This document shows positions 52,502 to 63,309 of a stretch of DNA of 64,000 nt, piece by piece. Each line of letters starts with the position of its first letter. Position 1 is the stretch's first letter. The position numbers and the translations under genes were made by a program. This DNA comes from CAZTHM01 sp041946825 (GTDB taxonomy: Bacteria > Acidobacteriota > Terriglobia > UBA7540). The notes beneath the pieces are model-generated. The model worked only from the letters and a program-made list of their open reading frames with translations, searched no databases and had not been told where the DNA came from. The stretch spans positions 124,001 through 188,000 of the forward strand of contig JBHGBD010000002.1 in NCBI GenBank assembly GCA_041946825.1, given 5' to 3'.

Positions 52502-53653
52502 TTAAGAGAGGAATCGCGCGGGGCTGTAGCCTTCGAGGGGAAACGGCGCGGGCTTTCCCAGGATCAATTCGGAAATCACTTGCGCGGTAATCGGCGCAAG
52601 CAGGATACCGTTGCGGAAATGGCCGGTGGCGAAATAAAGATTGGGAATTTCACCGCGCCCTAAGATGGGAAGATGGTCTTCGGTGTCAGGACGCAGACCC
52701 GACCAGGCGCGGCGAAAGCGCAGACCCTTTACGAACGGCGTGAAGCGCCCTGTGCCTTCGAGGATCGAACGCAGCCCGCCGCCGGTCACGGCCTTGTTGA
52801 AGCCGATATATTCCGCCGTCGTTCCCGCCAGAACGCGCTTCCCGGCGCGCGGAACCAGATAGTGATGCCCCGCACGGACGACGAGCGGCAAATCCTCATC
52901 GGCTTCGAATTCCATCATTTGGCCGTGGCAAGGTTCCATGCGCAGCTTGATGCCCAGCGGCGCGACAAGTTCGCACGACCAGCAGCCCGCCGCTAAAACA
53001 AAATGCTCGGCCGCGAGCGTTGATGCGCCACCCGCGATGTACGCGGCTTCCACGCTTTCGACGCGGCCTTCTTTCACGTTGAACCTCGTCACAGGCCGGC
53101 CGGGGCAGAAGACCACGCCCAACTTGCGGCATGCATTGATAGCGGCGAGCGTCAATCGCTCGTTGTCAATCCAGTGGTCGCCGGGAATAAAGAGGGCGGC
53201 CCGAATCTCCTTCGAGAGTCCCTTGACGCGGCCGTGAATCGCGTCCCCGCCGCGGCGGGCAAGCTTTTCAATGGGCAAGCCCAGGCCCGATTGTACGCGG
53301 TGAACAGCCTCAAGCTCCTTGCATTCGGCGTCGGTGATGGCAACCAGCAGCGTCCCGTCGCGGCGGTAGCCGACGTTCGTCCCGCTCAGTTCTTCAATCT
53401 CGTTAACGAAGTCGGGATAAAGGTCGCGGCTGGCAGCGCAGAATTCGAAGAAGGCGTCGGGATTCACCATCTCGCCCTGCGGCGCAAGCATCCCCGCCGC
53501 GGCCGTGCTGGCTTCCGCGCCCGGCTGCCCGCGGTCGAGCACACACACGCGAAGCCTGGCCTGCGCCAGGCGCAGCGCGACGGCGCTGCCGATCAGCCCG
53601 CCGCCGATGACGATGACGTCAGCCGTGCGTGGAGAATTTGAGTCAGCTGCCAT
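52502..53653 (-). CDS. FAD-dependent glycine oxidase-like protein (ThiO)
   Basis: 383 residues from ATG 53653 (MAADSNSPRTADVIVIGGG); an in-frame ATG at 53695 adds 14 residues and neither has a clear ribosome site. The FAD-binding GGGLIGSAVALRLAQ, AGMLAPQGE, VVRAGHHYLVPRAGKRVLAGTT and the C-terminal GLRPDTEDHLPILG are typical of ThiO/DAO enzymes. It would oxidise glycine to the imine used for the thiazole ring of thiamine. No thiazole genes are adjacent, so the role is by family. Confidence 0.87.
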   Translation of the reverse strand: MAADSNSPRTADVIVIGGGLIGSAVALRLAQARLRVCVLDRGQPGAEASTAAAGMLAPQGEMVNPDAFFEFCAASRDLYPDFVNEIEELSGTNVGYRRDGTLLVAITDAECKELEAVHRVQSGLGLPIEKLARRGGDAIHGRVKGLSKEIRAALFIPGDHWIDNERLTLAAINACRKLGVVFCPGRPVTRFNVKEGRVESVEAAYIAGGASTLAAEHFVLAAGCWSCELVAPLGIKLRMEPCHGQMMEFEADEDLPLVVRAGHHYLVPRAGKRVLAGTTAEYIGFNKAVTGGGLRSILEGTGRFTPFVKGLRFRRAWSGLRPDTEDHLPILGRGEIPNLYFATGHFRNGILLAPITAQVISELILGKPAPFPLEGYSPARFLS

Positions 53654-53735
53654 AAACCCGAACCGTTCGTACCGCGAATACTCAATTTCGGCCATGCCGC
53701 GGGACCAGTCAAGCGCTTTGTCGCTTCTTCGCCAT

Positions 53736-53777
53736 TGTCATCCTGAGCCCGCTCCGAGCGGAATCAGGGTGACGATG
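53736..53777. repeat. TGTCATCCTGAGC palindromic variant
   Basis: GTCATCCTGA at 53737-53746 is an inverted match to TCAGGGTGAC at 53764-53773, with a CGCTCCGAGCGG-like core between. Confidence 0.65.
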
Positions 53778-53867
53778 CGCCCTACGGCCGAGACAGAAGG
53801 CAAATTGTGGCATAATCAGTCTTGTTCCAAACGATGCGGAATTTGCGTGTCCGTTAAGGAGTAACGT

Positions 53868-54500
53868 TTGCCCTGTCCCATTTGCCAAAAGCGCCCGCCG
53901 AAACGTTACTGCCCGGCGAAGGCGGATAACATTTGCGCCGTCTGTTGCGGCACCGAGCGCGAGGTGACGATCGATTGCCCCTCCGACTGCCCCTATCTCG
54001 TCGCCAGCCGAAAATACGATCTGGAGAAGCGGGAAGTTGATTGGTCGAAGGTGCCGTTTGCCGACACGAAGATTCCGGCTTCCTTCGTCGCCGCGCACGA
54101 GAAGCTGGTTCTGGCGCTCTCCTATGCGATCTGCGCGCAGGCGCACGAAAATCGCGCCGTCGTGGACGCCGACGTGCACGCCACGCTTCAGGCTTTGGCG
54201 GAAAGTTATCGCACGCTCTCGAGCGGGCTCTACTACGAAAAGCCGCCGGATTTCCGCGCTCAGCGGGAGCTCTACGAACGTCTGAAAACCGCGATTGAAG
54301 ATTTCAAGAAGGCCGAAGCCCAGCGCGCCGGCAGCCTGCGCGACGGCGAGGTTCGCGATGCCTTGATATTCCTGGCGCAGATCGGCGCGACGCGCTCCAA
54401 CGGCCGGCCCAAGGGGCGCGCTTACCTCGACTTCCTGCGCAGCCAGTTCAAACCCGAGGAATTCTCGAAGCCGGCATCGAGCGTGATTCTGCTGCCGTAA
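53868..54500 (+). CDS. Cysteine-rich N-terminus protein of unknown function
   Basis: 210 residues from TTG 53868, six nt after TAAGGAG. The first 45 residues hold eight cysteines (3, 6, 15, 23, 26, 27, 37, 41; CPIC...CAVCCG...CPSDC), a probable zinc-binding or metal-binding module. The rest is mainly helical (SYRTLSSGLYYEKPP, RELYERLKTAIEDFKKAEAQ) without a known catalytic motif. It precedes dnaG by about 200 nt of repeat DNA. Function unknown. Confidence 0.75.
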   Translation: MPCPICQKRPPKRYCPAKADNICAVCCGTEREVTIDCPSDCPYLVASRKYDLEKREVDWSKVPFADTKIPASFVAAHEKLVLALSYAICAQAHENRAVVDADVHATLQALAESYRTLSSGLYYEKPPDFRAQRELYERLKTAIEDFKKAEAQRAGSLRDGEVRDALIFLAQIGATRSNGRPKGRAYLDFLRSQFKPEEFSKPASSVILLP

Positions 54501-54695
54501 GTGCGGGGTTCGGAATTCGGGATTCGGGGTTAGGGTTCAGGGTTAAGAGTTGAGGGTTTAGCAGGAGGCTGACAACGAGTATCGGGCCGCAACTGCGAGC
54601 TCAATTCGCCACGATTTTCGAATTTCGCGTTTCGAATTTCGAGTTTCGAATTGCGAATTTCCGCTTTCAACTTTGAACTCTTAACTCTCAACTGT
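54499..54695. repeat. Degenerate word repeat upstream of dnaG
   Basis: The spacer contains GGGGTTCGGAATTCGGGATT, then GGTTAGGGTTCAGGGTT, then TTTCGAATTTCGAGTTTCG and GAACTCTTAACTCTCAACT words. TTTCGAGTTTC is shared with the tgt insertion. It reaches to within 7 nt of the dnaG ATG. Confidence 0.75.
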
Positions 54696-54701
54696 TCTTC
54701 C

Positions 54702-56462
54702 ATGAGCCAGGTGGACGAAGTTCGAACCGCGGCGGACATCGTCAAAGTGGTTGGCGATTACGTCAAGCTGCGCAAGGCGGGCGCGAACTACATGGGTCTC
54801 TGCCCGTTCCATCAGGAGAAGACTCCTTCCTTCGCCGTGCATCCGACGAAACAGATTTTCCACTGTTTTGGCTGCGGCGTGGGCGGCGACGTTTTCAAGT
54901 TCGTGATGCTGCTCGAAAACCTGACGTTTCCCGAAGCGCTGCGCCGTGTGGCGGAGAAGGCCGGGGTCACGCTGAGTGAGACGATTCACGACGAAACGTT
55001 CGACGCGAGCGCGCGCGAGCGCACGGCCCTCCACAAGATTCACGAAGCGGCAGCGAAATATTTCGCTTCGCAACTGGCGGGGACGGTGGAAGGCCGCGCG
55101 GCCCGCGCCTACCTTGCTGACCGAGGCCTGAGCGACGAGGTCGTCGGGCGCTTCCGCCTCGGGTATGCGCTCTCGGACGGCCAGGGGCTGACGCGTTGGC
55201 TGCGCGATTCGGGGTTTGAATTTGAGGCTCTCGAGAAGAGCGGCCTGGTTCTGCGCGACAACGAAGGCAAGCGCCACTTCGATCGCTTTCGCCGCCGCGT
55301 CATCTTCCCCATTTCGAACGAATCGGGAAAAGTCGTGGCCTTCGGCGGGCGGGCGCTGGGCGACGACCAGCCCAAGTACCTGAATTCCCCCGAGACTCCC
55401 ATCTACACCAAGGGCCGCGTGCTCTATCACCTCGACCGCGCGGGAAGCGCCATCCGCAAGCTGGATTACGCGATCCTCGTCGAAGGATACATGGACTGCA
55501 TCGCCGTGGCCTCGTCGGGAATCGAAAACGTCGTGGCCACCTGCGGCACAAGTTTGACGGAAAGCCAGACGCGGCTGCTGGCACGTTACTCGCGGCGCGT
55601 GGTGGTGAACTACGATCCCGACTCGGCAGGCGTCGCCGCCACGGAGCGCTCGCTGAATCTGCTGCTCGAAGAAGGATTCGAGGCGAAAGTCCTGGCGCTG
55701 CCGGGGGGCCTCGATCCCGATTCTTTCATTCGCCGGCAGGGTGCGGCGCTCTATCGCGAGCGCCTGGCCGCCGCGCCGACTTACCTTGATTACCTCACCG
55801 AGCGCGCAGCGGCTCAACACGATGTTTCGCGTCCGGAAGGAAAAATCGCCGCCGCCAACGCCGTAATGCCCTACCTCGTGCGCGTGCCCAACCCCATGCT
55901 GCGCGCCGAACTCGCCAATCGCCTGGCGGAGCGCCTGCGCGTCGACGAACGCCTCCTTCGCGACGAACTCAAGCGGGCAGCCGGCGCCGGGAGGCGCGAG
56001 GTCGGGGTCCAGCCGGAAGTCGCAGCGGTCAAATCCATTCCCGCCGAGAGGCATTTGCTCCGCGCCTTCATCGAGAGCGAGGAACTGGCCGAGGAATTTC
56101 TCAGCGGCCTGGTCGAAAGCGGCGACTTGCACGGCCTGGCGAGCGAGGAGGTCTTCCGGCAACTTCTCGAGGCGTGGCGAAGCGGGGAAAAGATCGAGGC
56201 GGCAAGCTTCAGCGACCGGCTGAGCGGCGAGGCGCAGCGGCTGATGTATGATAGCCTATTTTCCGTGTCAGAAATTCCCGGGCGAGACGAGGTGGTCGCC
56301 TGCCTGCGGGCGCTTTACCGGCGCCGCGCGGAGCGCGAGCGGGATCGCCTGCAGGCGGAGATCCGGGCGGCGGAGCAGGCCAAGGATCAGGCAAAGCTGG
56401 CCCTGCTCCTCGAAGCTAAAGCCAAGCTGGTCAAGGAATTAAGCCAGATGGGGAAAGCTTGA
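54702..56462 (+). CDS. dnaG: DNA primase
   Basis: 586 residues from ATG 54702 (MSQVDEVRTAADIVKVVGDYV); no ribosome-binding site is visible in the repeat DNA before it. The CHC2 zinc site (CPFHQEKTPSF, HCFGCGVGGDVF), TOPRIM (VEGYMDCIAVASSG, NYDPDSAG) and C-terminal DnaB-binding helices are complete. It makes RNA primers for replication. rpoD follows, the standard dnaG-rpoD arrangement. Confidence 0.97.
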   Translation: MSQVDEVRTAADIVKVVGDYVKLRKAGANYMGLCPFHQEKTPSFAVHPTKQIFHCFGCGVGGDVFKFVMLLENLTFPEALRRVAEKAGVTLSETIHDETFDASARERTALHKIHEAAAKYFASQLAGTVEGRAARAYLADRGLSDEVVGRFRLGYALSDGQGLTRWLRDSGFEFEALEKSGLVLRDNEGKRHFDRFRRRVIFPISNESGKVVAFGGRALGDDQPKYLNSPETPIYTKGRVLYHLDRAGSAIRKLDYAILVEGYMDCIAVASSGIENVVATCGTSLTESQTRLLARYSRRVVVNYDPDSAGVAATERSLNLLLEEGFEAKVLALPGGLDPDSFIRRQGAALYRERLAAAPTYLDYLTERAAAQHDVSRPEGKIAAANAVMPYLVRVPNPMLRAELANRLAERLRVDERLLRDELKRAAGAGRREVGVQPEVAAVKSIPAERHLLRAFIESEELAEEFLSGLVESGDLHGLASEEVFRQLLEAWRSGEKIEAASFSDRLSGEAQRLMYDSLFSVSEIPGRDEVVACLRALYRRRAERERDRLQAEIRAAEQAKDQAKLALLLEAKAKLVKELSQMGKA

Positions 56463-56469
56463 ATATTTC

Positions 56470-56500
56470 TCGACAAAAAAATAACAAGTTCGTGTAAAAT
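56470..56500 (+). promoter_or_regulatory. Possible promoter for rpoD
   Basis: TCGACA at 56470-56475 and TAAAAT at 56495-56500, spacer 19 nt, longer than usual. Confidence 0.4.
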
Positions 56501-56657
56501 GACATCTAACTGGATGGTGCTGGCGGGGATTGAAGGTCTTCCGCAGCCACGCTTCTGGAGTGCCGGACGCGACACCGCCGGAGGAAGGGTAGGTGTCGCT
56601 TTTGTGTGTTTGCCGCCGTCCCATTGAGTTCTGTCATCCGCTGGAGGGTCCACCGAG

Positions 56658-58364
<1,707 letters not shown>

Positions 58365-58793
58365 GCGGCAGACTCCGGCGTCTCGTTTCCTGAACCGGGG
58401 GATTACCTACTCCTTAAGGTCATTCCACGAAAGACTAATTACCAAAATCGCTAGAAATATCTTGACAAACGATTACCTGGGCGCGAAGATGCGCCATAGA
58501 TGAAGCGCGCCGCGATGACGCGAAGGGGCGCGCGGAACTTCCAACGGCCGCCAGAGTGGGTTGGCGCCACGATGGTGACCCCAGGCCCCCCAACGAGGGG
58601 GGAAATCGGCGACGACGGCGCCGAATCTCCTTCACACGAAAACACGAGGGTTCAGGAACTAGGGCAGGAGGAGCAGGGGACGAGTGTTACAGCAGAATGA
58701 AAACGCTTCCTGGAGCGATCCTTCGCCTGAATCCCGGGACGATTCGGCATCGGTAATTTGGGCATCTACAAGTCGCGGGTGAGACCGCTTGGT
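58365..58793. other. Spacer with a promoter-like site and GC hairpins
   Basis: About 430 nt without a convincing gene. It has a sigma-70-like site at 58462-58490, GGCGC/GCGCC and CCCCCC/GGGGGG hairpins, and CACACGAAAACACGAGG-type word repeats near 58632. A small RNA or leader is possible but unproven. Confidence 0.5.
58462..58490 (+). promoter_or_regulatory. Sigma-70-like promoter
   Basis: TTGACA at 58462-58467, 17-nt spacer, GAAGAT at 58485-58490. It could serve the PilZ gene with a leader of about 300 nt. Confidence 0.45.
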
Positions 58794-59699
58794 ATGCGAT
58801 TTCTGCGGCGTCATCATCGGCCAGAAAATCGAATCCGGCCTATTACCCTGCCCATCGAAACCGAAACCACGCGGCTTCGCGAAGTCCCGCCTGCCCCCGA
58901 AGCCAGTCCCACCCGCCGAAGCGACCGCGTTCTTACCCCCATCCGGATTCGGGTTTCCGGCGTGGACGCCCTCGGGGACTCCTTCGAAGAGGAAACCATC
59001 ACCATCAGCGTCAACAAGCACGGAGCCTGCATCAGCCTCCAGCACACGCTTCGACGCGAACAGGCGATCCAAATCCTGAACCTCGAGAACGGCATCAGCA
59101 CGAGCTTTCGTGTGGTGGGAGAACTCCGCCAGGTCTTTGGCGATCGGCGAGAATGGGGCGTGGAGACGCACTGCCCCGACTGCAACATCTGGGGTCTGGA
59201 ATTCGACCCCATGCCGAATGACGCGCAGCCCAAAGTGCTGATCTCCTGCACAGAATGCCGGAAGGGCGCGCTGACCCCCCTCACTTCGATTGAGTACGAC
59301 GTGTTGCTCTATACCGGCGTGATCTCTCGCCACTGCGAGTTCTGCGATCAGACGACCCGCTGGGGTCCGGGCGGCAATCCCCCCGAACCGGTCCTGATTG
59401 CGCGCACCGTCCGACCCACCGCGAACCCGATGGAGCGCCGAAAGCACCGGCGGCATAACGTGACCATCCTTTTGCGAATACGCATGGAAAACGGGGAGAG
59501 CGAGACGGTGCAGACCCTGGACGTTTCCAAAGGCGGGTTGCGATTCCTCAGTAGGCGAGATTACCAGGTCGGGTCCGCCGTTTACCTGACCCTTCCCTCT
59601 TCCGAGAAAGCTTCTCCCACCGAAACCCGCGGCTGCATCGTGCGCGCGGAGTCACGTCAACGCGGGACTGCCTATGGCGTCCGCTTTGAGAAGCACTGA
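58794..59699 (+). CDS. Tandem PilZ protein with a zinc-ribbon middle
   Basis: About 301 residues from ATG 58794; a TTG at 58758 is an alternative and neither has a clear ribosome site. The C-terminal PilZ domain (about 205-300) keeps RRKHRR (cyclic-di-GMP RxxxR) and TLDVSKGGLRFLS. An N-terminal PilZ-like domain (about 42-130; RRSDRVLTPIRIRV, ISVNKHGACIS) is degenerate. Between them are three CxxC pairs (CPDC, CTEC, CEFC), a likely metal site. It probably senses cyclic-di-GMP. Next to an outer-membrane/cytochrome operon. Confidence 0.82.
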   Translation: MRFLRRHHRPENRIRPITLPIETETTRLREVPPAPEASPTRRSDRVLTPIRIRVSGVDALGDSFEEETITISVNKHGACISLQHTLRREQAIQILNLENGISTSFRVVGELRQVFGDRREWGVETHCPDCNIWGLEFDPMPNDAQPKVLISCTECRKGALTPLTSIEYDVLLYTGVISRHCEFCDQTTRWGPGGNPPEPVLIARTVRPTANPMERRKHRRHNVTILLRIRMENGESETVQTLDVSKGGLRFLSRRDYQVGSAVYLTLPSSEKASPTETRGCIVRAESRQRGTAYGVRFEKH

Positions 59700-59733
59700 T
59701 CTGGCGGACACCCCAATCCGCAGCATCAGCCCA

Positions 59734-60696
59734 TCACCTTCTGTCCGCTCCAAAGCGGAAGACATGCTCGAATTGTATCTGCAGGATGATGCCGTAGCGC
59801 GGTGTGCCATGATCCAGCCCCACCGGAAACGAGACGCCGATTTCGTAGAGATCGTTATTGCTCTTCAGCAGGCCGTAGCGGATGCCCGGAGCAAGCAGCG
59901 TGTGAACGTCGGTCACGAGGCGGACGGCAGGGTCAGCCGTTAAATCCTGCTCCATCCCCACACCCAACTCCAGGAAAGCGTGAAGGTCATGGTGCGATGA
60001 GCCGTGATCCTTCTCGAGGGGGCGCAAACCGAGGGCGGTTCCCCAGAAAAGATCGTGCAGGTTGCCGGGGGTCTGAGGCGCGGGCCGCGGCAGGCGCACG
60101 GAGGGGAAGAACGCATAGTTCAGCGAAGTATAGAGGAATATCGGCCCGCCCCAGTCCTTGGCGGCCGCCACGTCCCACGCCAGACCCACTCGATCGTGGC
60201 TGGTTCCCGACAGTATGCTCCCCGTCGGGAAGATCAACTGGGGGCCCATGGTCAGGGTAAATGGCGCGCGGCTTTCCTGCAAGAATCGATAGCGAATTCC
60301 CAGCACGCTGTCGCCGAGCGCGAAGCTGGAATCGAGCACGGTCTGGCCCAGCCGATCGCGACCACCCTCGGCGGCAAAGATGATGTCCAGCTCCCAACGG
60401 TCGGTCAGGCCCCACTCGTTGCGCAAAAGCGTCCCGTATTCAGCGTGCTCCAGCGTCGAGCCGCCGAGGTTCGAGCGCCGCCGGCCGTATTGGCTGGCGG
60501 AGATGAACTGCGTGGACTTCGCCTTCTGCGTATAGGGCCCGCCAGCGATGAAGGCGAAGTCGGGCTCTTCAGGCTCATCCTCGGCACAAGCCACTCGGGG
60601 GACCGCCGTCGCGGCGACGAAAAGCGCCAGCGCGAGCGGAATCCTACCGTGACGCAGGCGACTCACACTCACCCGAGGCTGGTGAAGCGTTAACAT
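59734..60696 (-). CDS. Outer-membrane transporter-like beta-barrel protein
   Basis: 320 residues. A signal peptide (to about residue 38, VACAED) is followed by amphipathic strands ending FRFGADRR: WELDIIFAAEGGRDRLGQ, SVLGIRYRFLQESRAPFTLTMGPQL and YGIILQIQFEHVFRF. It resembles transporter proteins of the MetA/phenol-degradation outer-membrane group. It is the third gene of a three-gene operon with a cytochrome c and a second outer-membrane-like protein. Substrate unknown. Confidence 0.72.
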   Translation of the reverse strand: MLTLHQPRVSVSRLRHGRIPLALALFVAATAVPRVACAEDEPEEPDFAFIAGGPYTQKAKSTQFISASQYGRRRSNLGGSTLEHAEYGTLLRNEWGLTDRWELDIIFAAEGGRDRLGQTVLDSSFALGDSVLGIRYRFLQESRAPFTLTMGPQLIFPTGSILSGTSHDRVGLAWDVAAAKDWGGPIFLYTSLNYAFFPSVRLPRPAPQTPGNLHDLFWGTALGLRPLEKDHGSSHHDLHAFLELGVGMEQDLTADPAVRLVTDVHTLLAPGIRYGLLKSNNDLYEIGVSFPVGLDHGTPRYGIILQIQFEHVFRFGADRR

Positions 60697-60722
60697 TGCT
60701 TAATATTGAAAATTAATCGGAA

Positions 60723-61175
60723 TTAATAGGACTTGTCAACTTGAACGGCCCCGTCGCCTGGCAGATCGCGAGGACCTTCCTGAAGCGTATCGAGAAAAGT
60801 CACCAGTTGCCAGAGCTGCTGGTCCGGAAGGCGCGACCAGGCCGGCATGCCGCCGCGGAGATTCCCGTTCTTTAAGAACCAGAGCTTGGCTCCCGGCGTG
60901 GCGCCCCGTACTTCCGGCGAGTAGAGGCTGGGCGCGTCTTCGCGGCCCCGCGCGTCATCGCCGTGGCAGGAGGCGCAGTGCCGCTGGTACAGCTTCTTTC
61001 CCGCCTGGATGGCTTCGGGCTTTCCGGCGTAGGGGTTCACGAGCGACTGCGCTTTCGCCGGGGCGTCCACCAGAGTGGGATCGTTGTAGGACTGCTTCGG
61101 CTTTTTCGCAAGCAGGGACAGCGGTAGGATGGCGATGACTGCCGCGATAAGGAACTTGAATAGAGTCTTGATCAT
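60723..61175 (-). CDS. Exported cytochrome c
   Basis: 150 residues. A signal or anchor (MIKTLFKFLIAAVIAILPLS) precedes a single c-type haem domain with CASCH near 69-73 and a downstream GNLRGGMPAWSRLP, whose Met is a likely axial ligand. A class I mono-haem cytochrome that should shuttle electrons in the periplasm. It lies between two outer-membrane protein genes. Confidence 0.88.
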   Translation of the reverse strand: MIKTLFKFLIAAVIAILPLSLLAKKPKQSYNDPTLVDAPAKAQSLVNPYAGKPEAIQAGKKLYQRHCASCHGDDARGREDAPSLYSPEVRGATPGAKLWFLKNGNLRGGMPAWSRLPDQQLWQLVTFLDTLQEGPRDLPGDGAVQVDKSY

Positions 61176-61199
61176 GGCAATTTCCTCGATGAGGCGCGT

Positions 61200-62111
61200 T
61201 CAGCGGAACATCTGGCGCAGCTTGCGGCCGAATCCCGGGAATTCGTGGCTGACACTGACGCGCAGGATGAATGGGTGCGCGGTGTCGCTGACGCCAAATC
61301 CCGGCGAGACCCGGAAGGTCATTCCGTTGTTGAGCGTCCAGGCCACGACGGGCGCGACATAGTGCGACGGACCGACAAAGCCGAAATCGTGCCAGTCGCC
61401 GAGCCCGCCGTACACCTCCACGCCCGCCGCAAAATTCTCCCGGCAGAAGTTGCACGGTCGCGGCGAAGCTTCGAGCGCCAGCGGCCGGCTGACTCCGAAC
61501 GCGTAGCCGAATTCCCAGGGCTCGTTGCTGAAGCTCTTTTCGGCGATGAAATTCTCGGAAACGTTCCAGCCCTTGATATTGCTCGAGAGGATCAGCTTGG
61601 TTTCGACTTCGTTCTCGATTTCCTCCCGCGTGTGGGAATTGGGTTCGGCGTGCTCTTCCTCGGGACCAAAACCCACGATTTCCTTCATGGCTTTGTCAGC
61701 CTCACTCAGGCGCTCGAATTCGATGTAAATCACGGGATTGATCCAATACTCGCGCATCAGCGGGCGAAAGCGGTTCTCCCAGCGGAAACCCGTGAAGATG
61801 GTGCTATCGCGGCGGGTGCTCTGAGCGTCCAGATAGAGCTCGCTGGTCCACCAACCCTTGACCCCGTATTCCAGTTCGGTCGTCGAGCCGACGAATCCGT
61901 TGGCCCGCTGGGGAAACCCAATGATCGGGTTGAGGGCCACCTCCAGGGCGCCCGGCTCCTCTAAGTGGTGGTCGTAGGTGACAAAGTAGGGCCTCTCGGC
62001 GCGCGCCTGCGGAGCAGCCAAAACGCATAGCCCCCAGAGCGTAAGGCAAGCCGTAAAGACCCTTGGCTTGGGGAGCCTCGCGAACCGAAGGTAGTTGCAG
62101 GTCAATTGCAT
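61200..62111 (-). CDS. Outer-membrane protein of the cytochrome operon
   Basis: 303 residues. A signal peptide ends near PQARAERP. The mature part is rich in amphipathic strands (GALEVALNPIIGFPQR, NPVIYIEFERLSEADKAM, APVVAWTLNNGMTFRVSPG) and ends in FGRKLRQMFR. One PCNFC pair suggests a metal or disulfide. It is first in the operon with the cytochrome c and the second barrel protein. Function not known. Confidence 0.7.
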   Translation of the reverse strand: MQLTCNYLRFARLPKPRVFTACLTLWGLCVLAAPQARAERPYFVTYDHHLEEPGALEVALNPIIGFPQRANGFVGSTTELEYGVKGWWTSELYLDAQSTRRDSTIFTGFRWENRFRPLMREYWINPVIYIEFERLSEADKAMKEIVGFGPEEEHAEPNSHTREEIENEVETKLILSSNIKGWNVSENFIAEKSFSNEPWEFGYAFGVSRPLALEASPRPCNFCRENFAAGVEVYGGLGDWHDFGFVGPSHYVAPVVAWTLNNGMTFRVSPGFGVSDTAHPFILRVSVSHEFPGFGRKLRQMFR

Positions 62112-62434
62112 TTGATTAAGATCTCAAGCGACATTTCCTTCCTATTTTGCATATTGCGGCATCATATGGGAAGAAGAAGATTTATATCAGATGCAAATGA
62201 GTTGCATCTAAAAGCGGCAGCATACCGTCCCCTTCCTGCCCTGTCAAGCACAAAAGCAGCGAATGGAGGAATTTGCTGGGTCAACAGCGAATTCCACCAC
62301 CGAAGACGCGCCGCTCCGCGCGCTGTCGTCAGCCCTAAACCTTGTTTCGGGCTATGCCCTCTGTTATTCTTCGCGACAGGTCACCCACCGAGGCAGACCC
62401 AGTGTCCCCTGTTCCTCGCGAAGGAGGAAACGAT
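62112..62434. other. Divergent regulatory region between the cytochrome operon and the Yip1 gene
   Basis: 323 nt, AT-rich in its left half, with several TTGCAT words and the palindrome at 62189-62209. No gene is evident. Confidence 0.6.
62189..62209. promoter_or_regulatory. Operator-like palindrome
   Basis: AGATGCAA-ATGAG-TTGCATCT: two perfect 8-bp arms around 5 nt, with further TTGCAT half-sites near 62106 and 62149. Confidence 0.5.
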
Positions 62435-63184
62435 ATGGGCGCCCACACGGTGCTGGCAGGCAGTGAAGAACTCCACCCTCGTTCGTTCTGGTCGCGCTGG
62501 ATCGGCGTTTACTTCTCTCCCGGCGAGACGTTCCAGGATATCGCTCGCAAACCGGATTTCCTATTCCCGTTGGTGGCAGCTGTTTTATCAGCCATTGCAG
62601 TCACCGAGACGATGCTGGCCAAGATTGGCATGGAAAGGATCATCCGCAATTCCATGGAAATCGGCGGCCAGGCCGCCAAAATGACCCCTGAGCAGATTCA
62701 GCAGGCGGTCGACCGAGGCAAGGGAATCGGCAGCATCCTGGCCCACGTGGGAGGTATCCTCGGGGCTCCGATCTATCTGCTGGTCGTGGCGGCGATTGGC
62801 CTTGCAATCGTCAACGCCCTCTTCGGCTCGCCTATCAGTTTCAGGAAGGCGTTCTCGGTCACCTGCTACGCGAACCTCGTTGGGGTGATTGGCGCGGTGA
62901 TGGCCGTGGCGTTGATCCTGTTTGGCGACGTCGAGCGCTTCAATCCCAACAACCCCGCTCCCACTAACCTGGGATTCTTCCTGAATCCGCTGGAGACGTC
63001 GAAGCCTGTCGCAGCGCTCGCCAGCTCGGTGGATTTATTTACCATTTGGTTCGTGATTCTGTTGGGAATCGGTTTTTCCCAGGCCACGGGAGGCAAGGTC
63101 AAGGCTCGGACAATTTTCCTGGTCTATCTCGGCCTGTGGATGGTTTGGGTCATAGGAAAAGTCGGGCTGGCAGCAATCTCTTAG
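62435..63184 (+). CDS. Yip1-family membrane protein
   Basis: 249 residues from ATG 62435 with AAGGAGGAA upstream. The opening SFWSRWIGVYFSPGETFQDIARKPDF is the conserved Yip1-family N terminus. About five membrane segments follow, with a helical loop (MTPEQIQQAVDRGKGIGS). Its membrane role in bacteria is unknown. Convergent with the antiporter gene. Confidence 0.87.
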   Translation: MGAHTVLAGSEELHPRSFWSRWIGVYFSPGETFQDIARKPDFLFPLVAAVLSAIAVTETMLAKIGMERIIRNSMEIGGQAAKMTPEQIQQAVDRGKGIGSILAHVGGILGAPIYLLVVAAIGLAIVNALFGSPISFRKAFSVTCYANLVGVIGAVMAVALILFGDVERFNPNNPAPTNLGFFLNPLETSKPVAALASSVDLFTIWFVILLGIGFSQATGGKVKARTIFLVYLGLWMVWVIGKVGLAAIS

Positions 63185-63186
63185 CG

Positions 63187-63259
63187 GTTGGGTCTCAGAG
63201 TTCTCTGTGTCCCGAGAGAAATCCACCGCGGAGGACGCGGAGCCCCTCTGTGGGATCCC
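63187..63259. repeat. Word repeat between convergent genes
   Basis: Words such as CTCAGAGTTCTCTGTGTCCC, ACCGCGGAGGACGCGGAG and CCTCTGTGGG, bounded by GTTGGG at 63187 and CCCAAC near 63254. Same style as the other repeat tracts. Confidence 0.5.
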
Positions 63260-63309
63260 AACTAACGGAAGAACGGCATGGAGGCCGTGGAGAAATTCCC
63301 ACGGCTGCC

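Noticed and set aside
54681..56162. Minus-strand frame opposite dnaG
   Set aside because: Shadow of dnaG; no own ribosome site or domain.
58500..58700. Small plus-strand frame in the rpoD-PilZ spacer
   Set aside because: No ribosome site, no family match and odd composition; probably non-coding.
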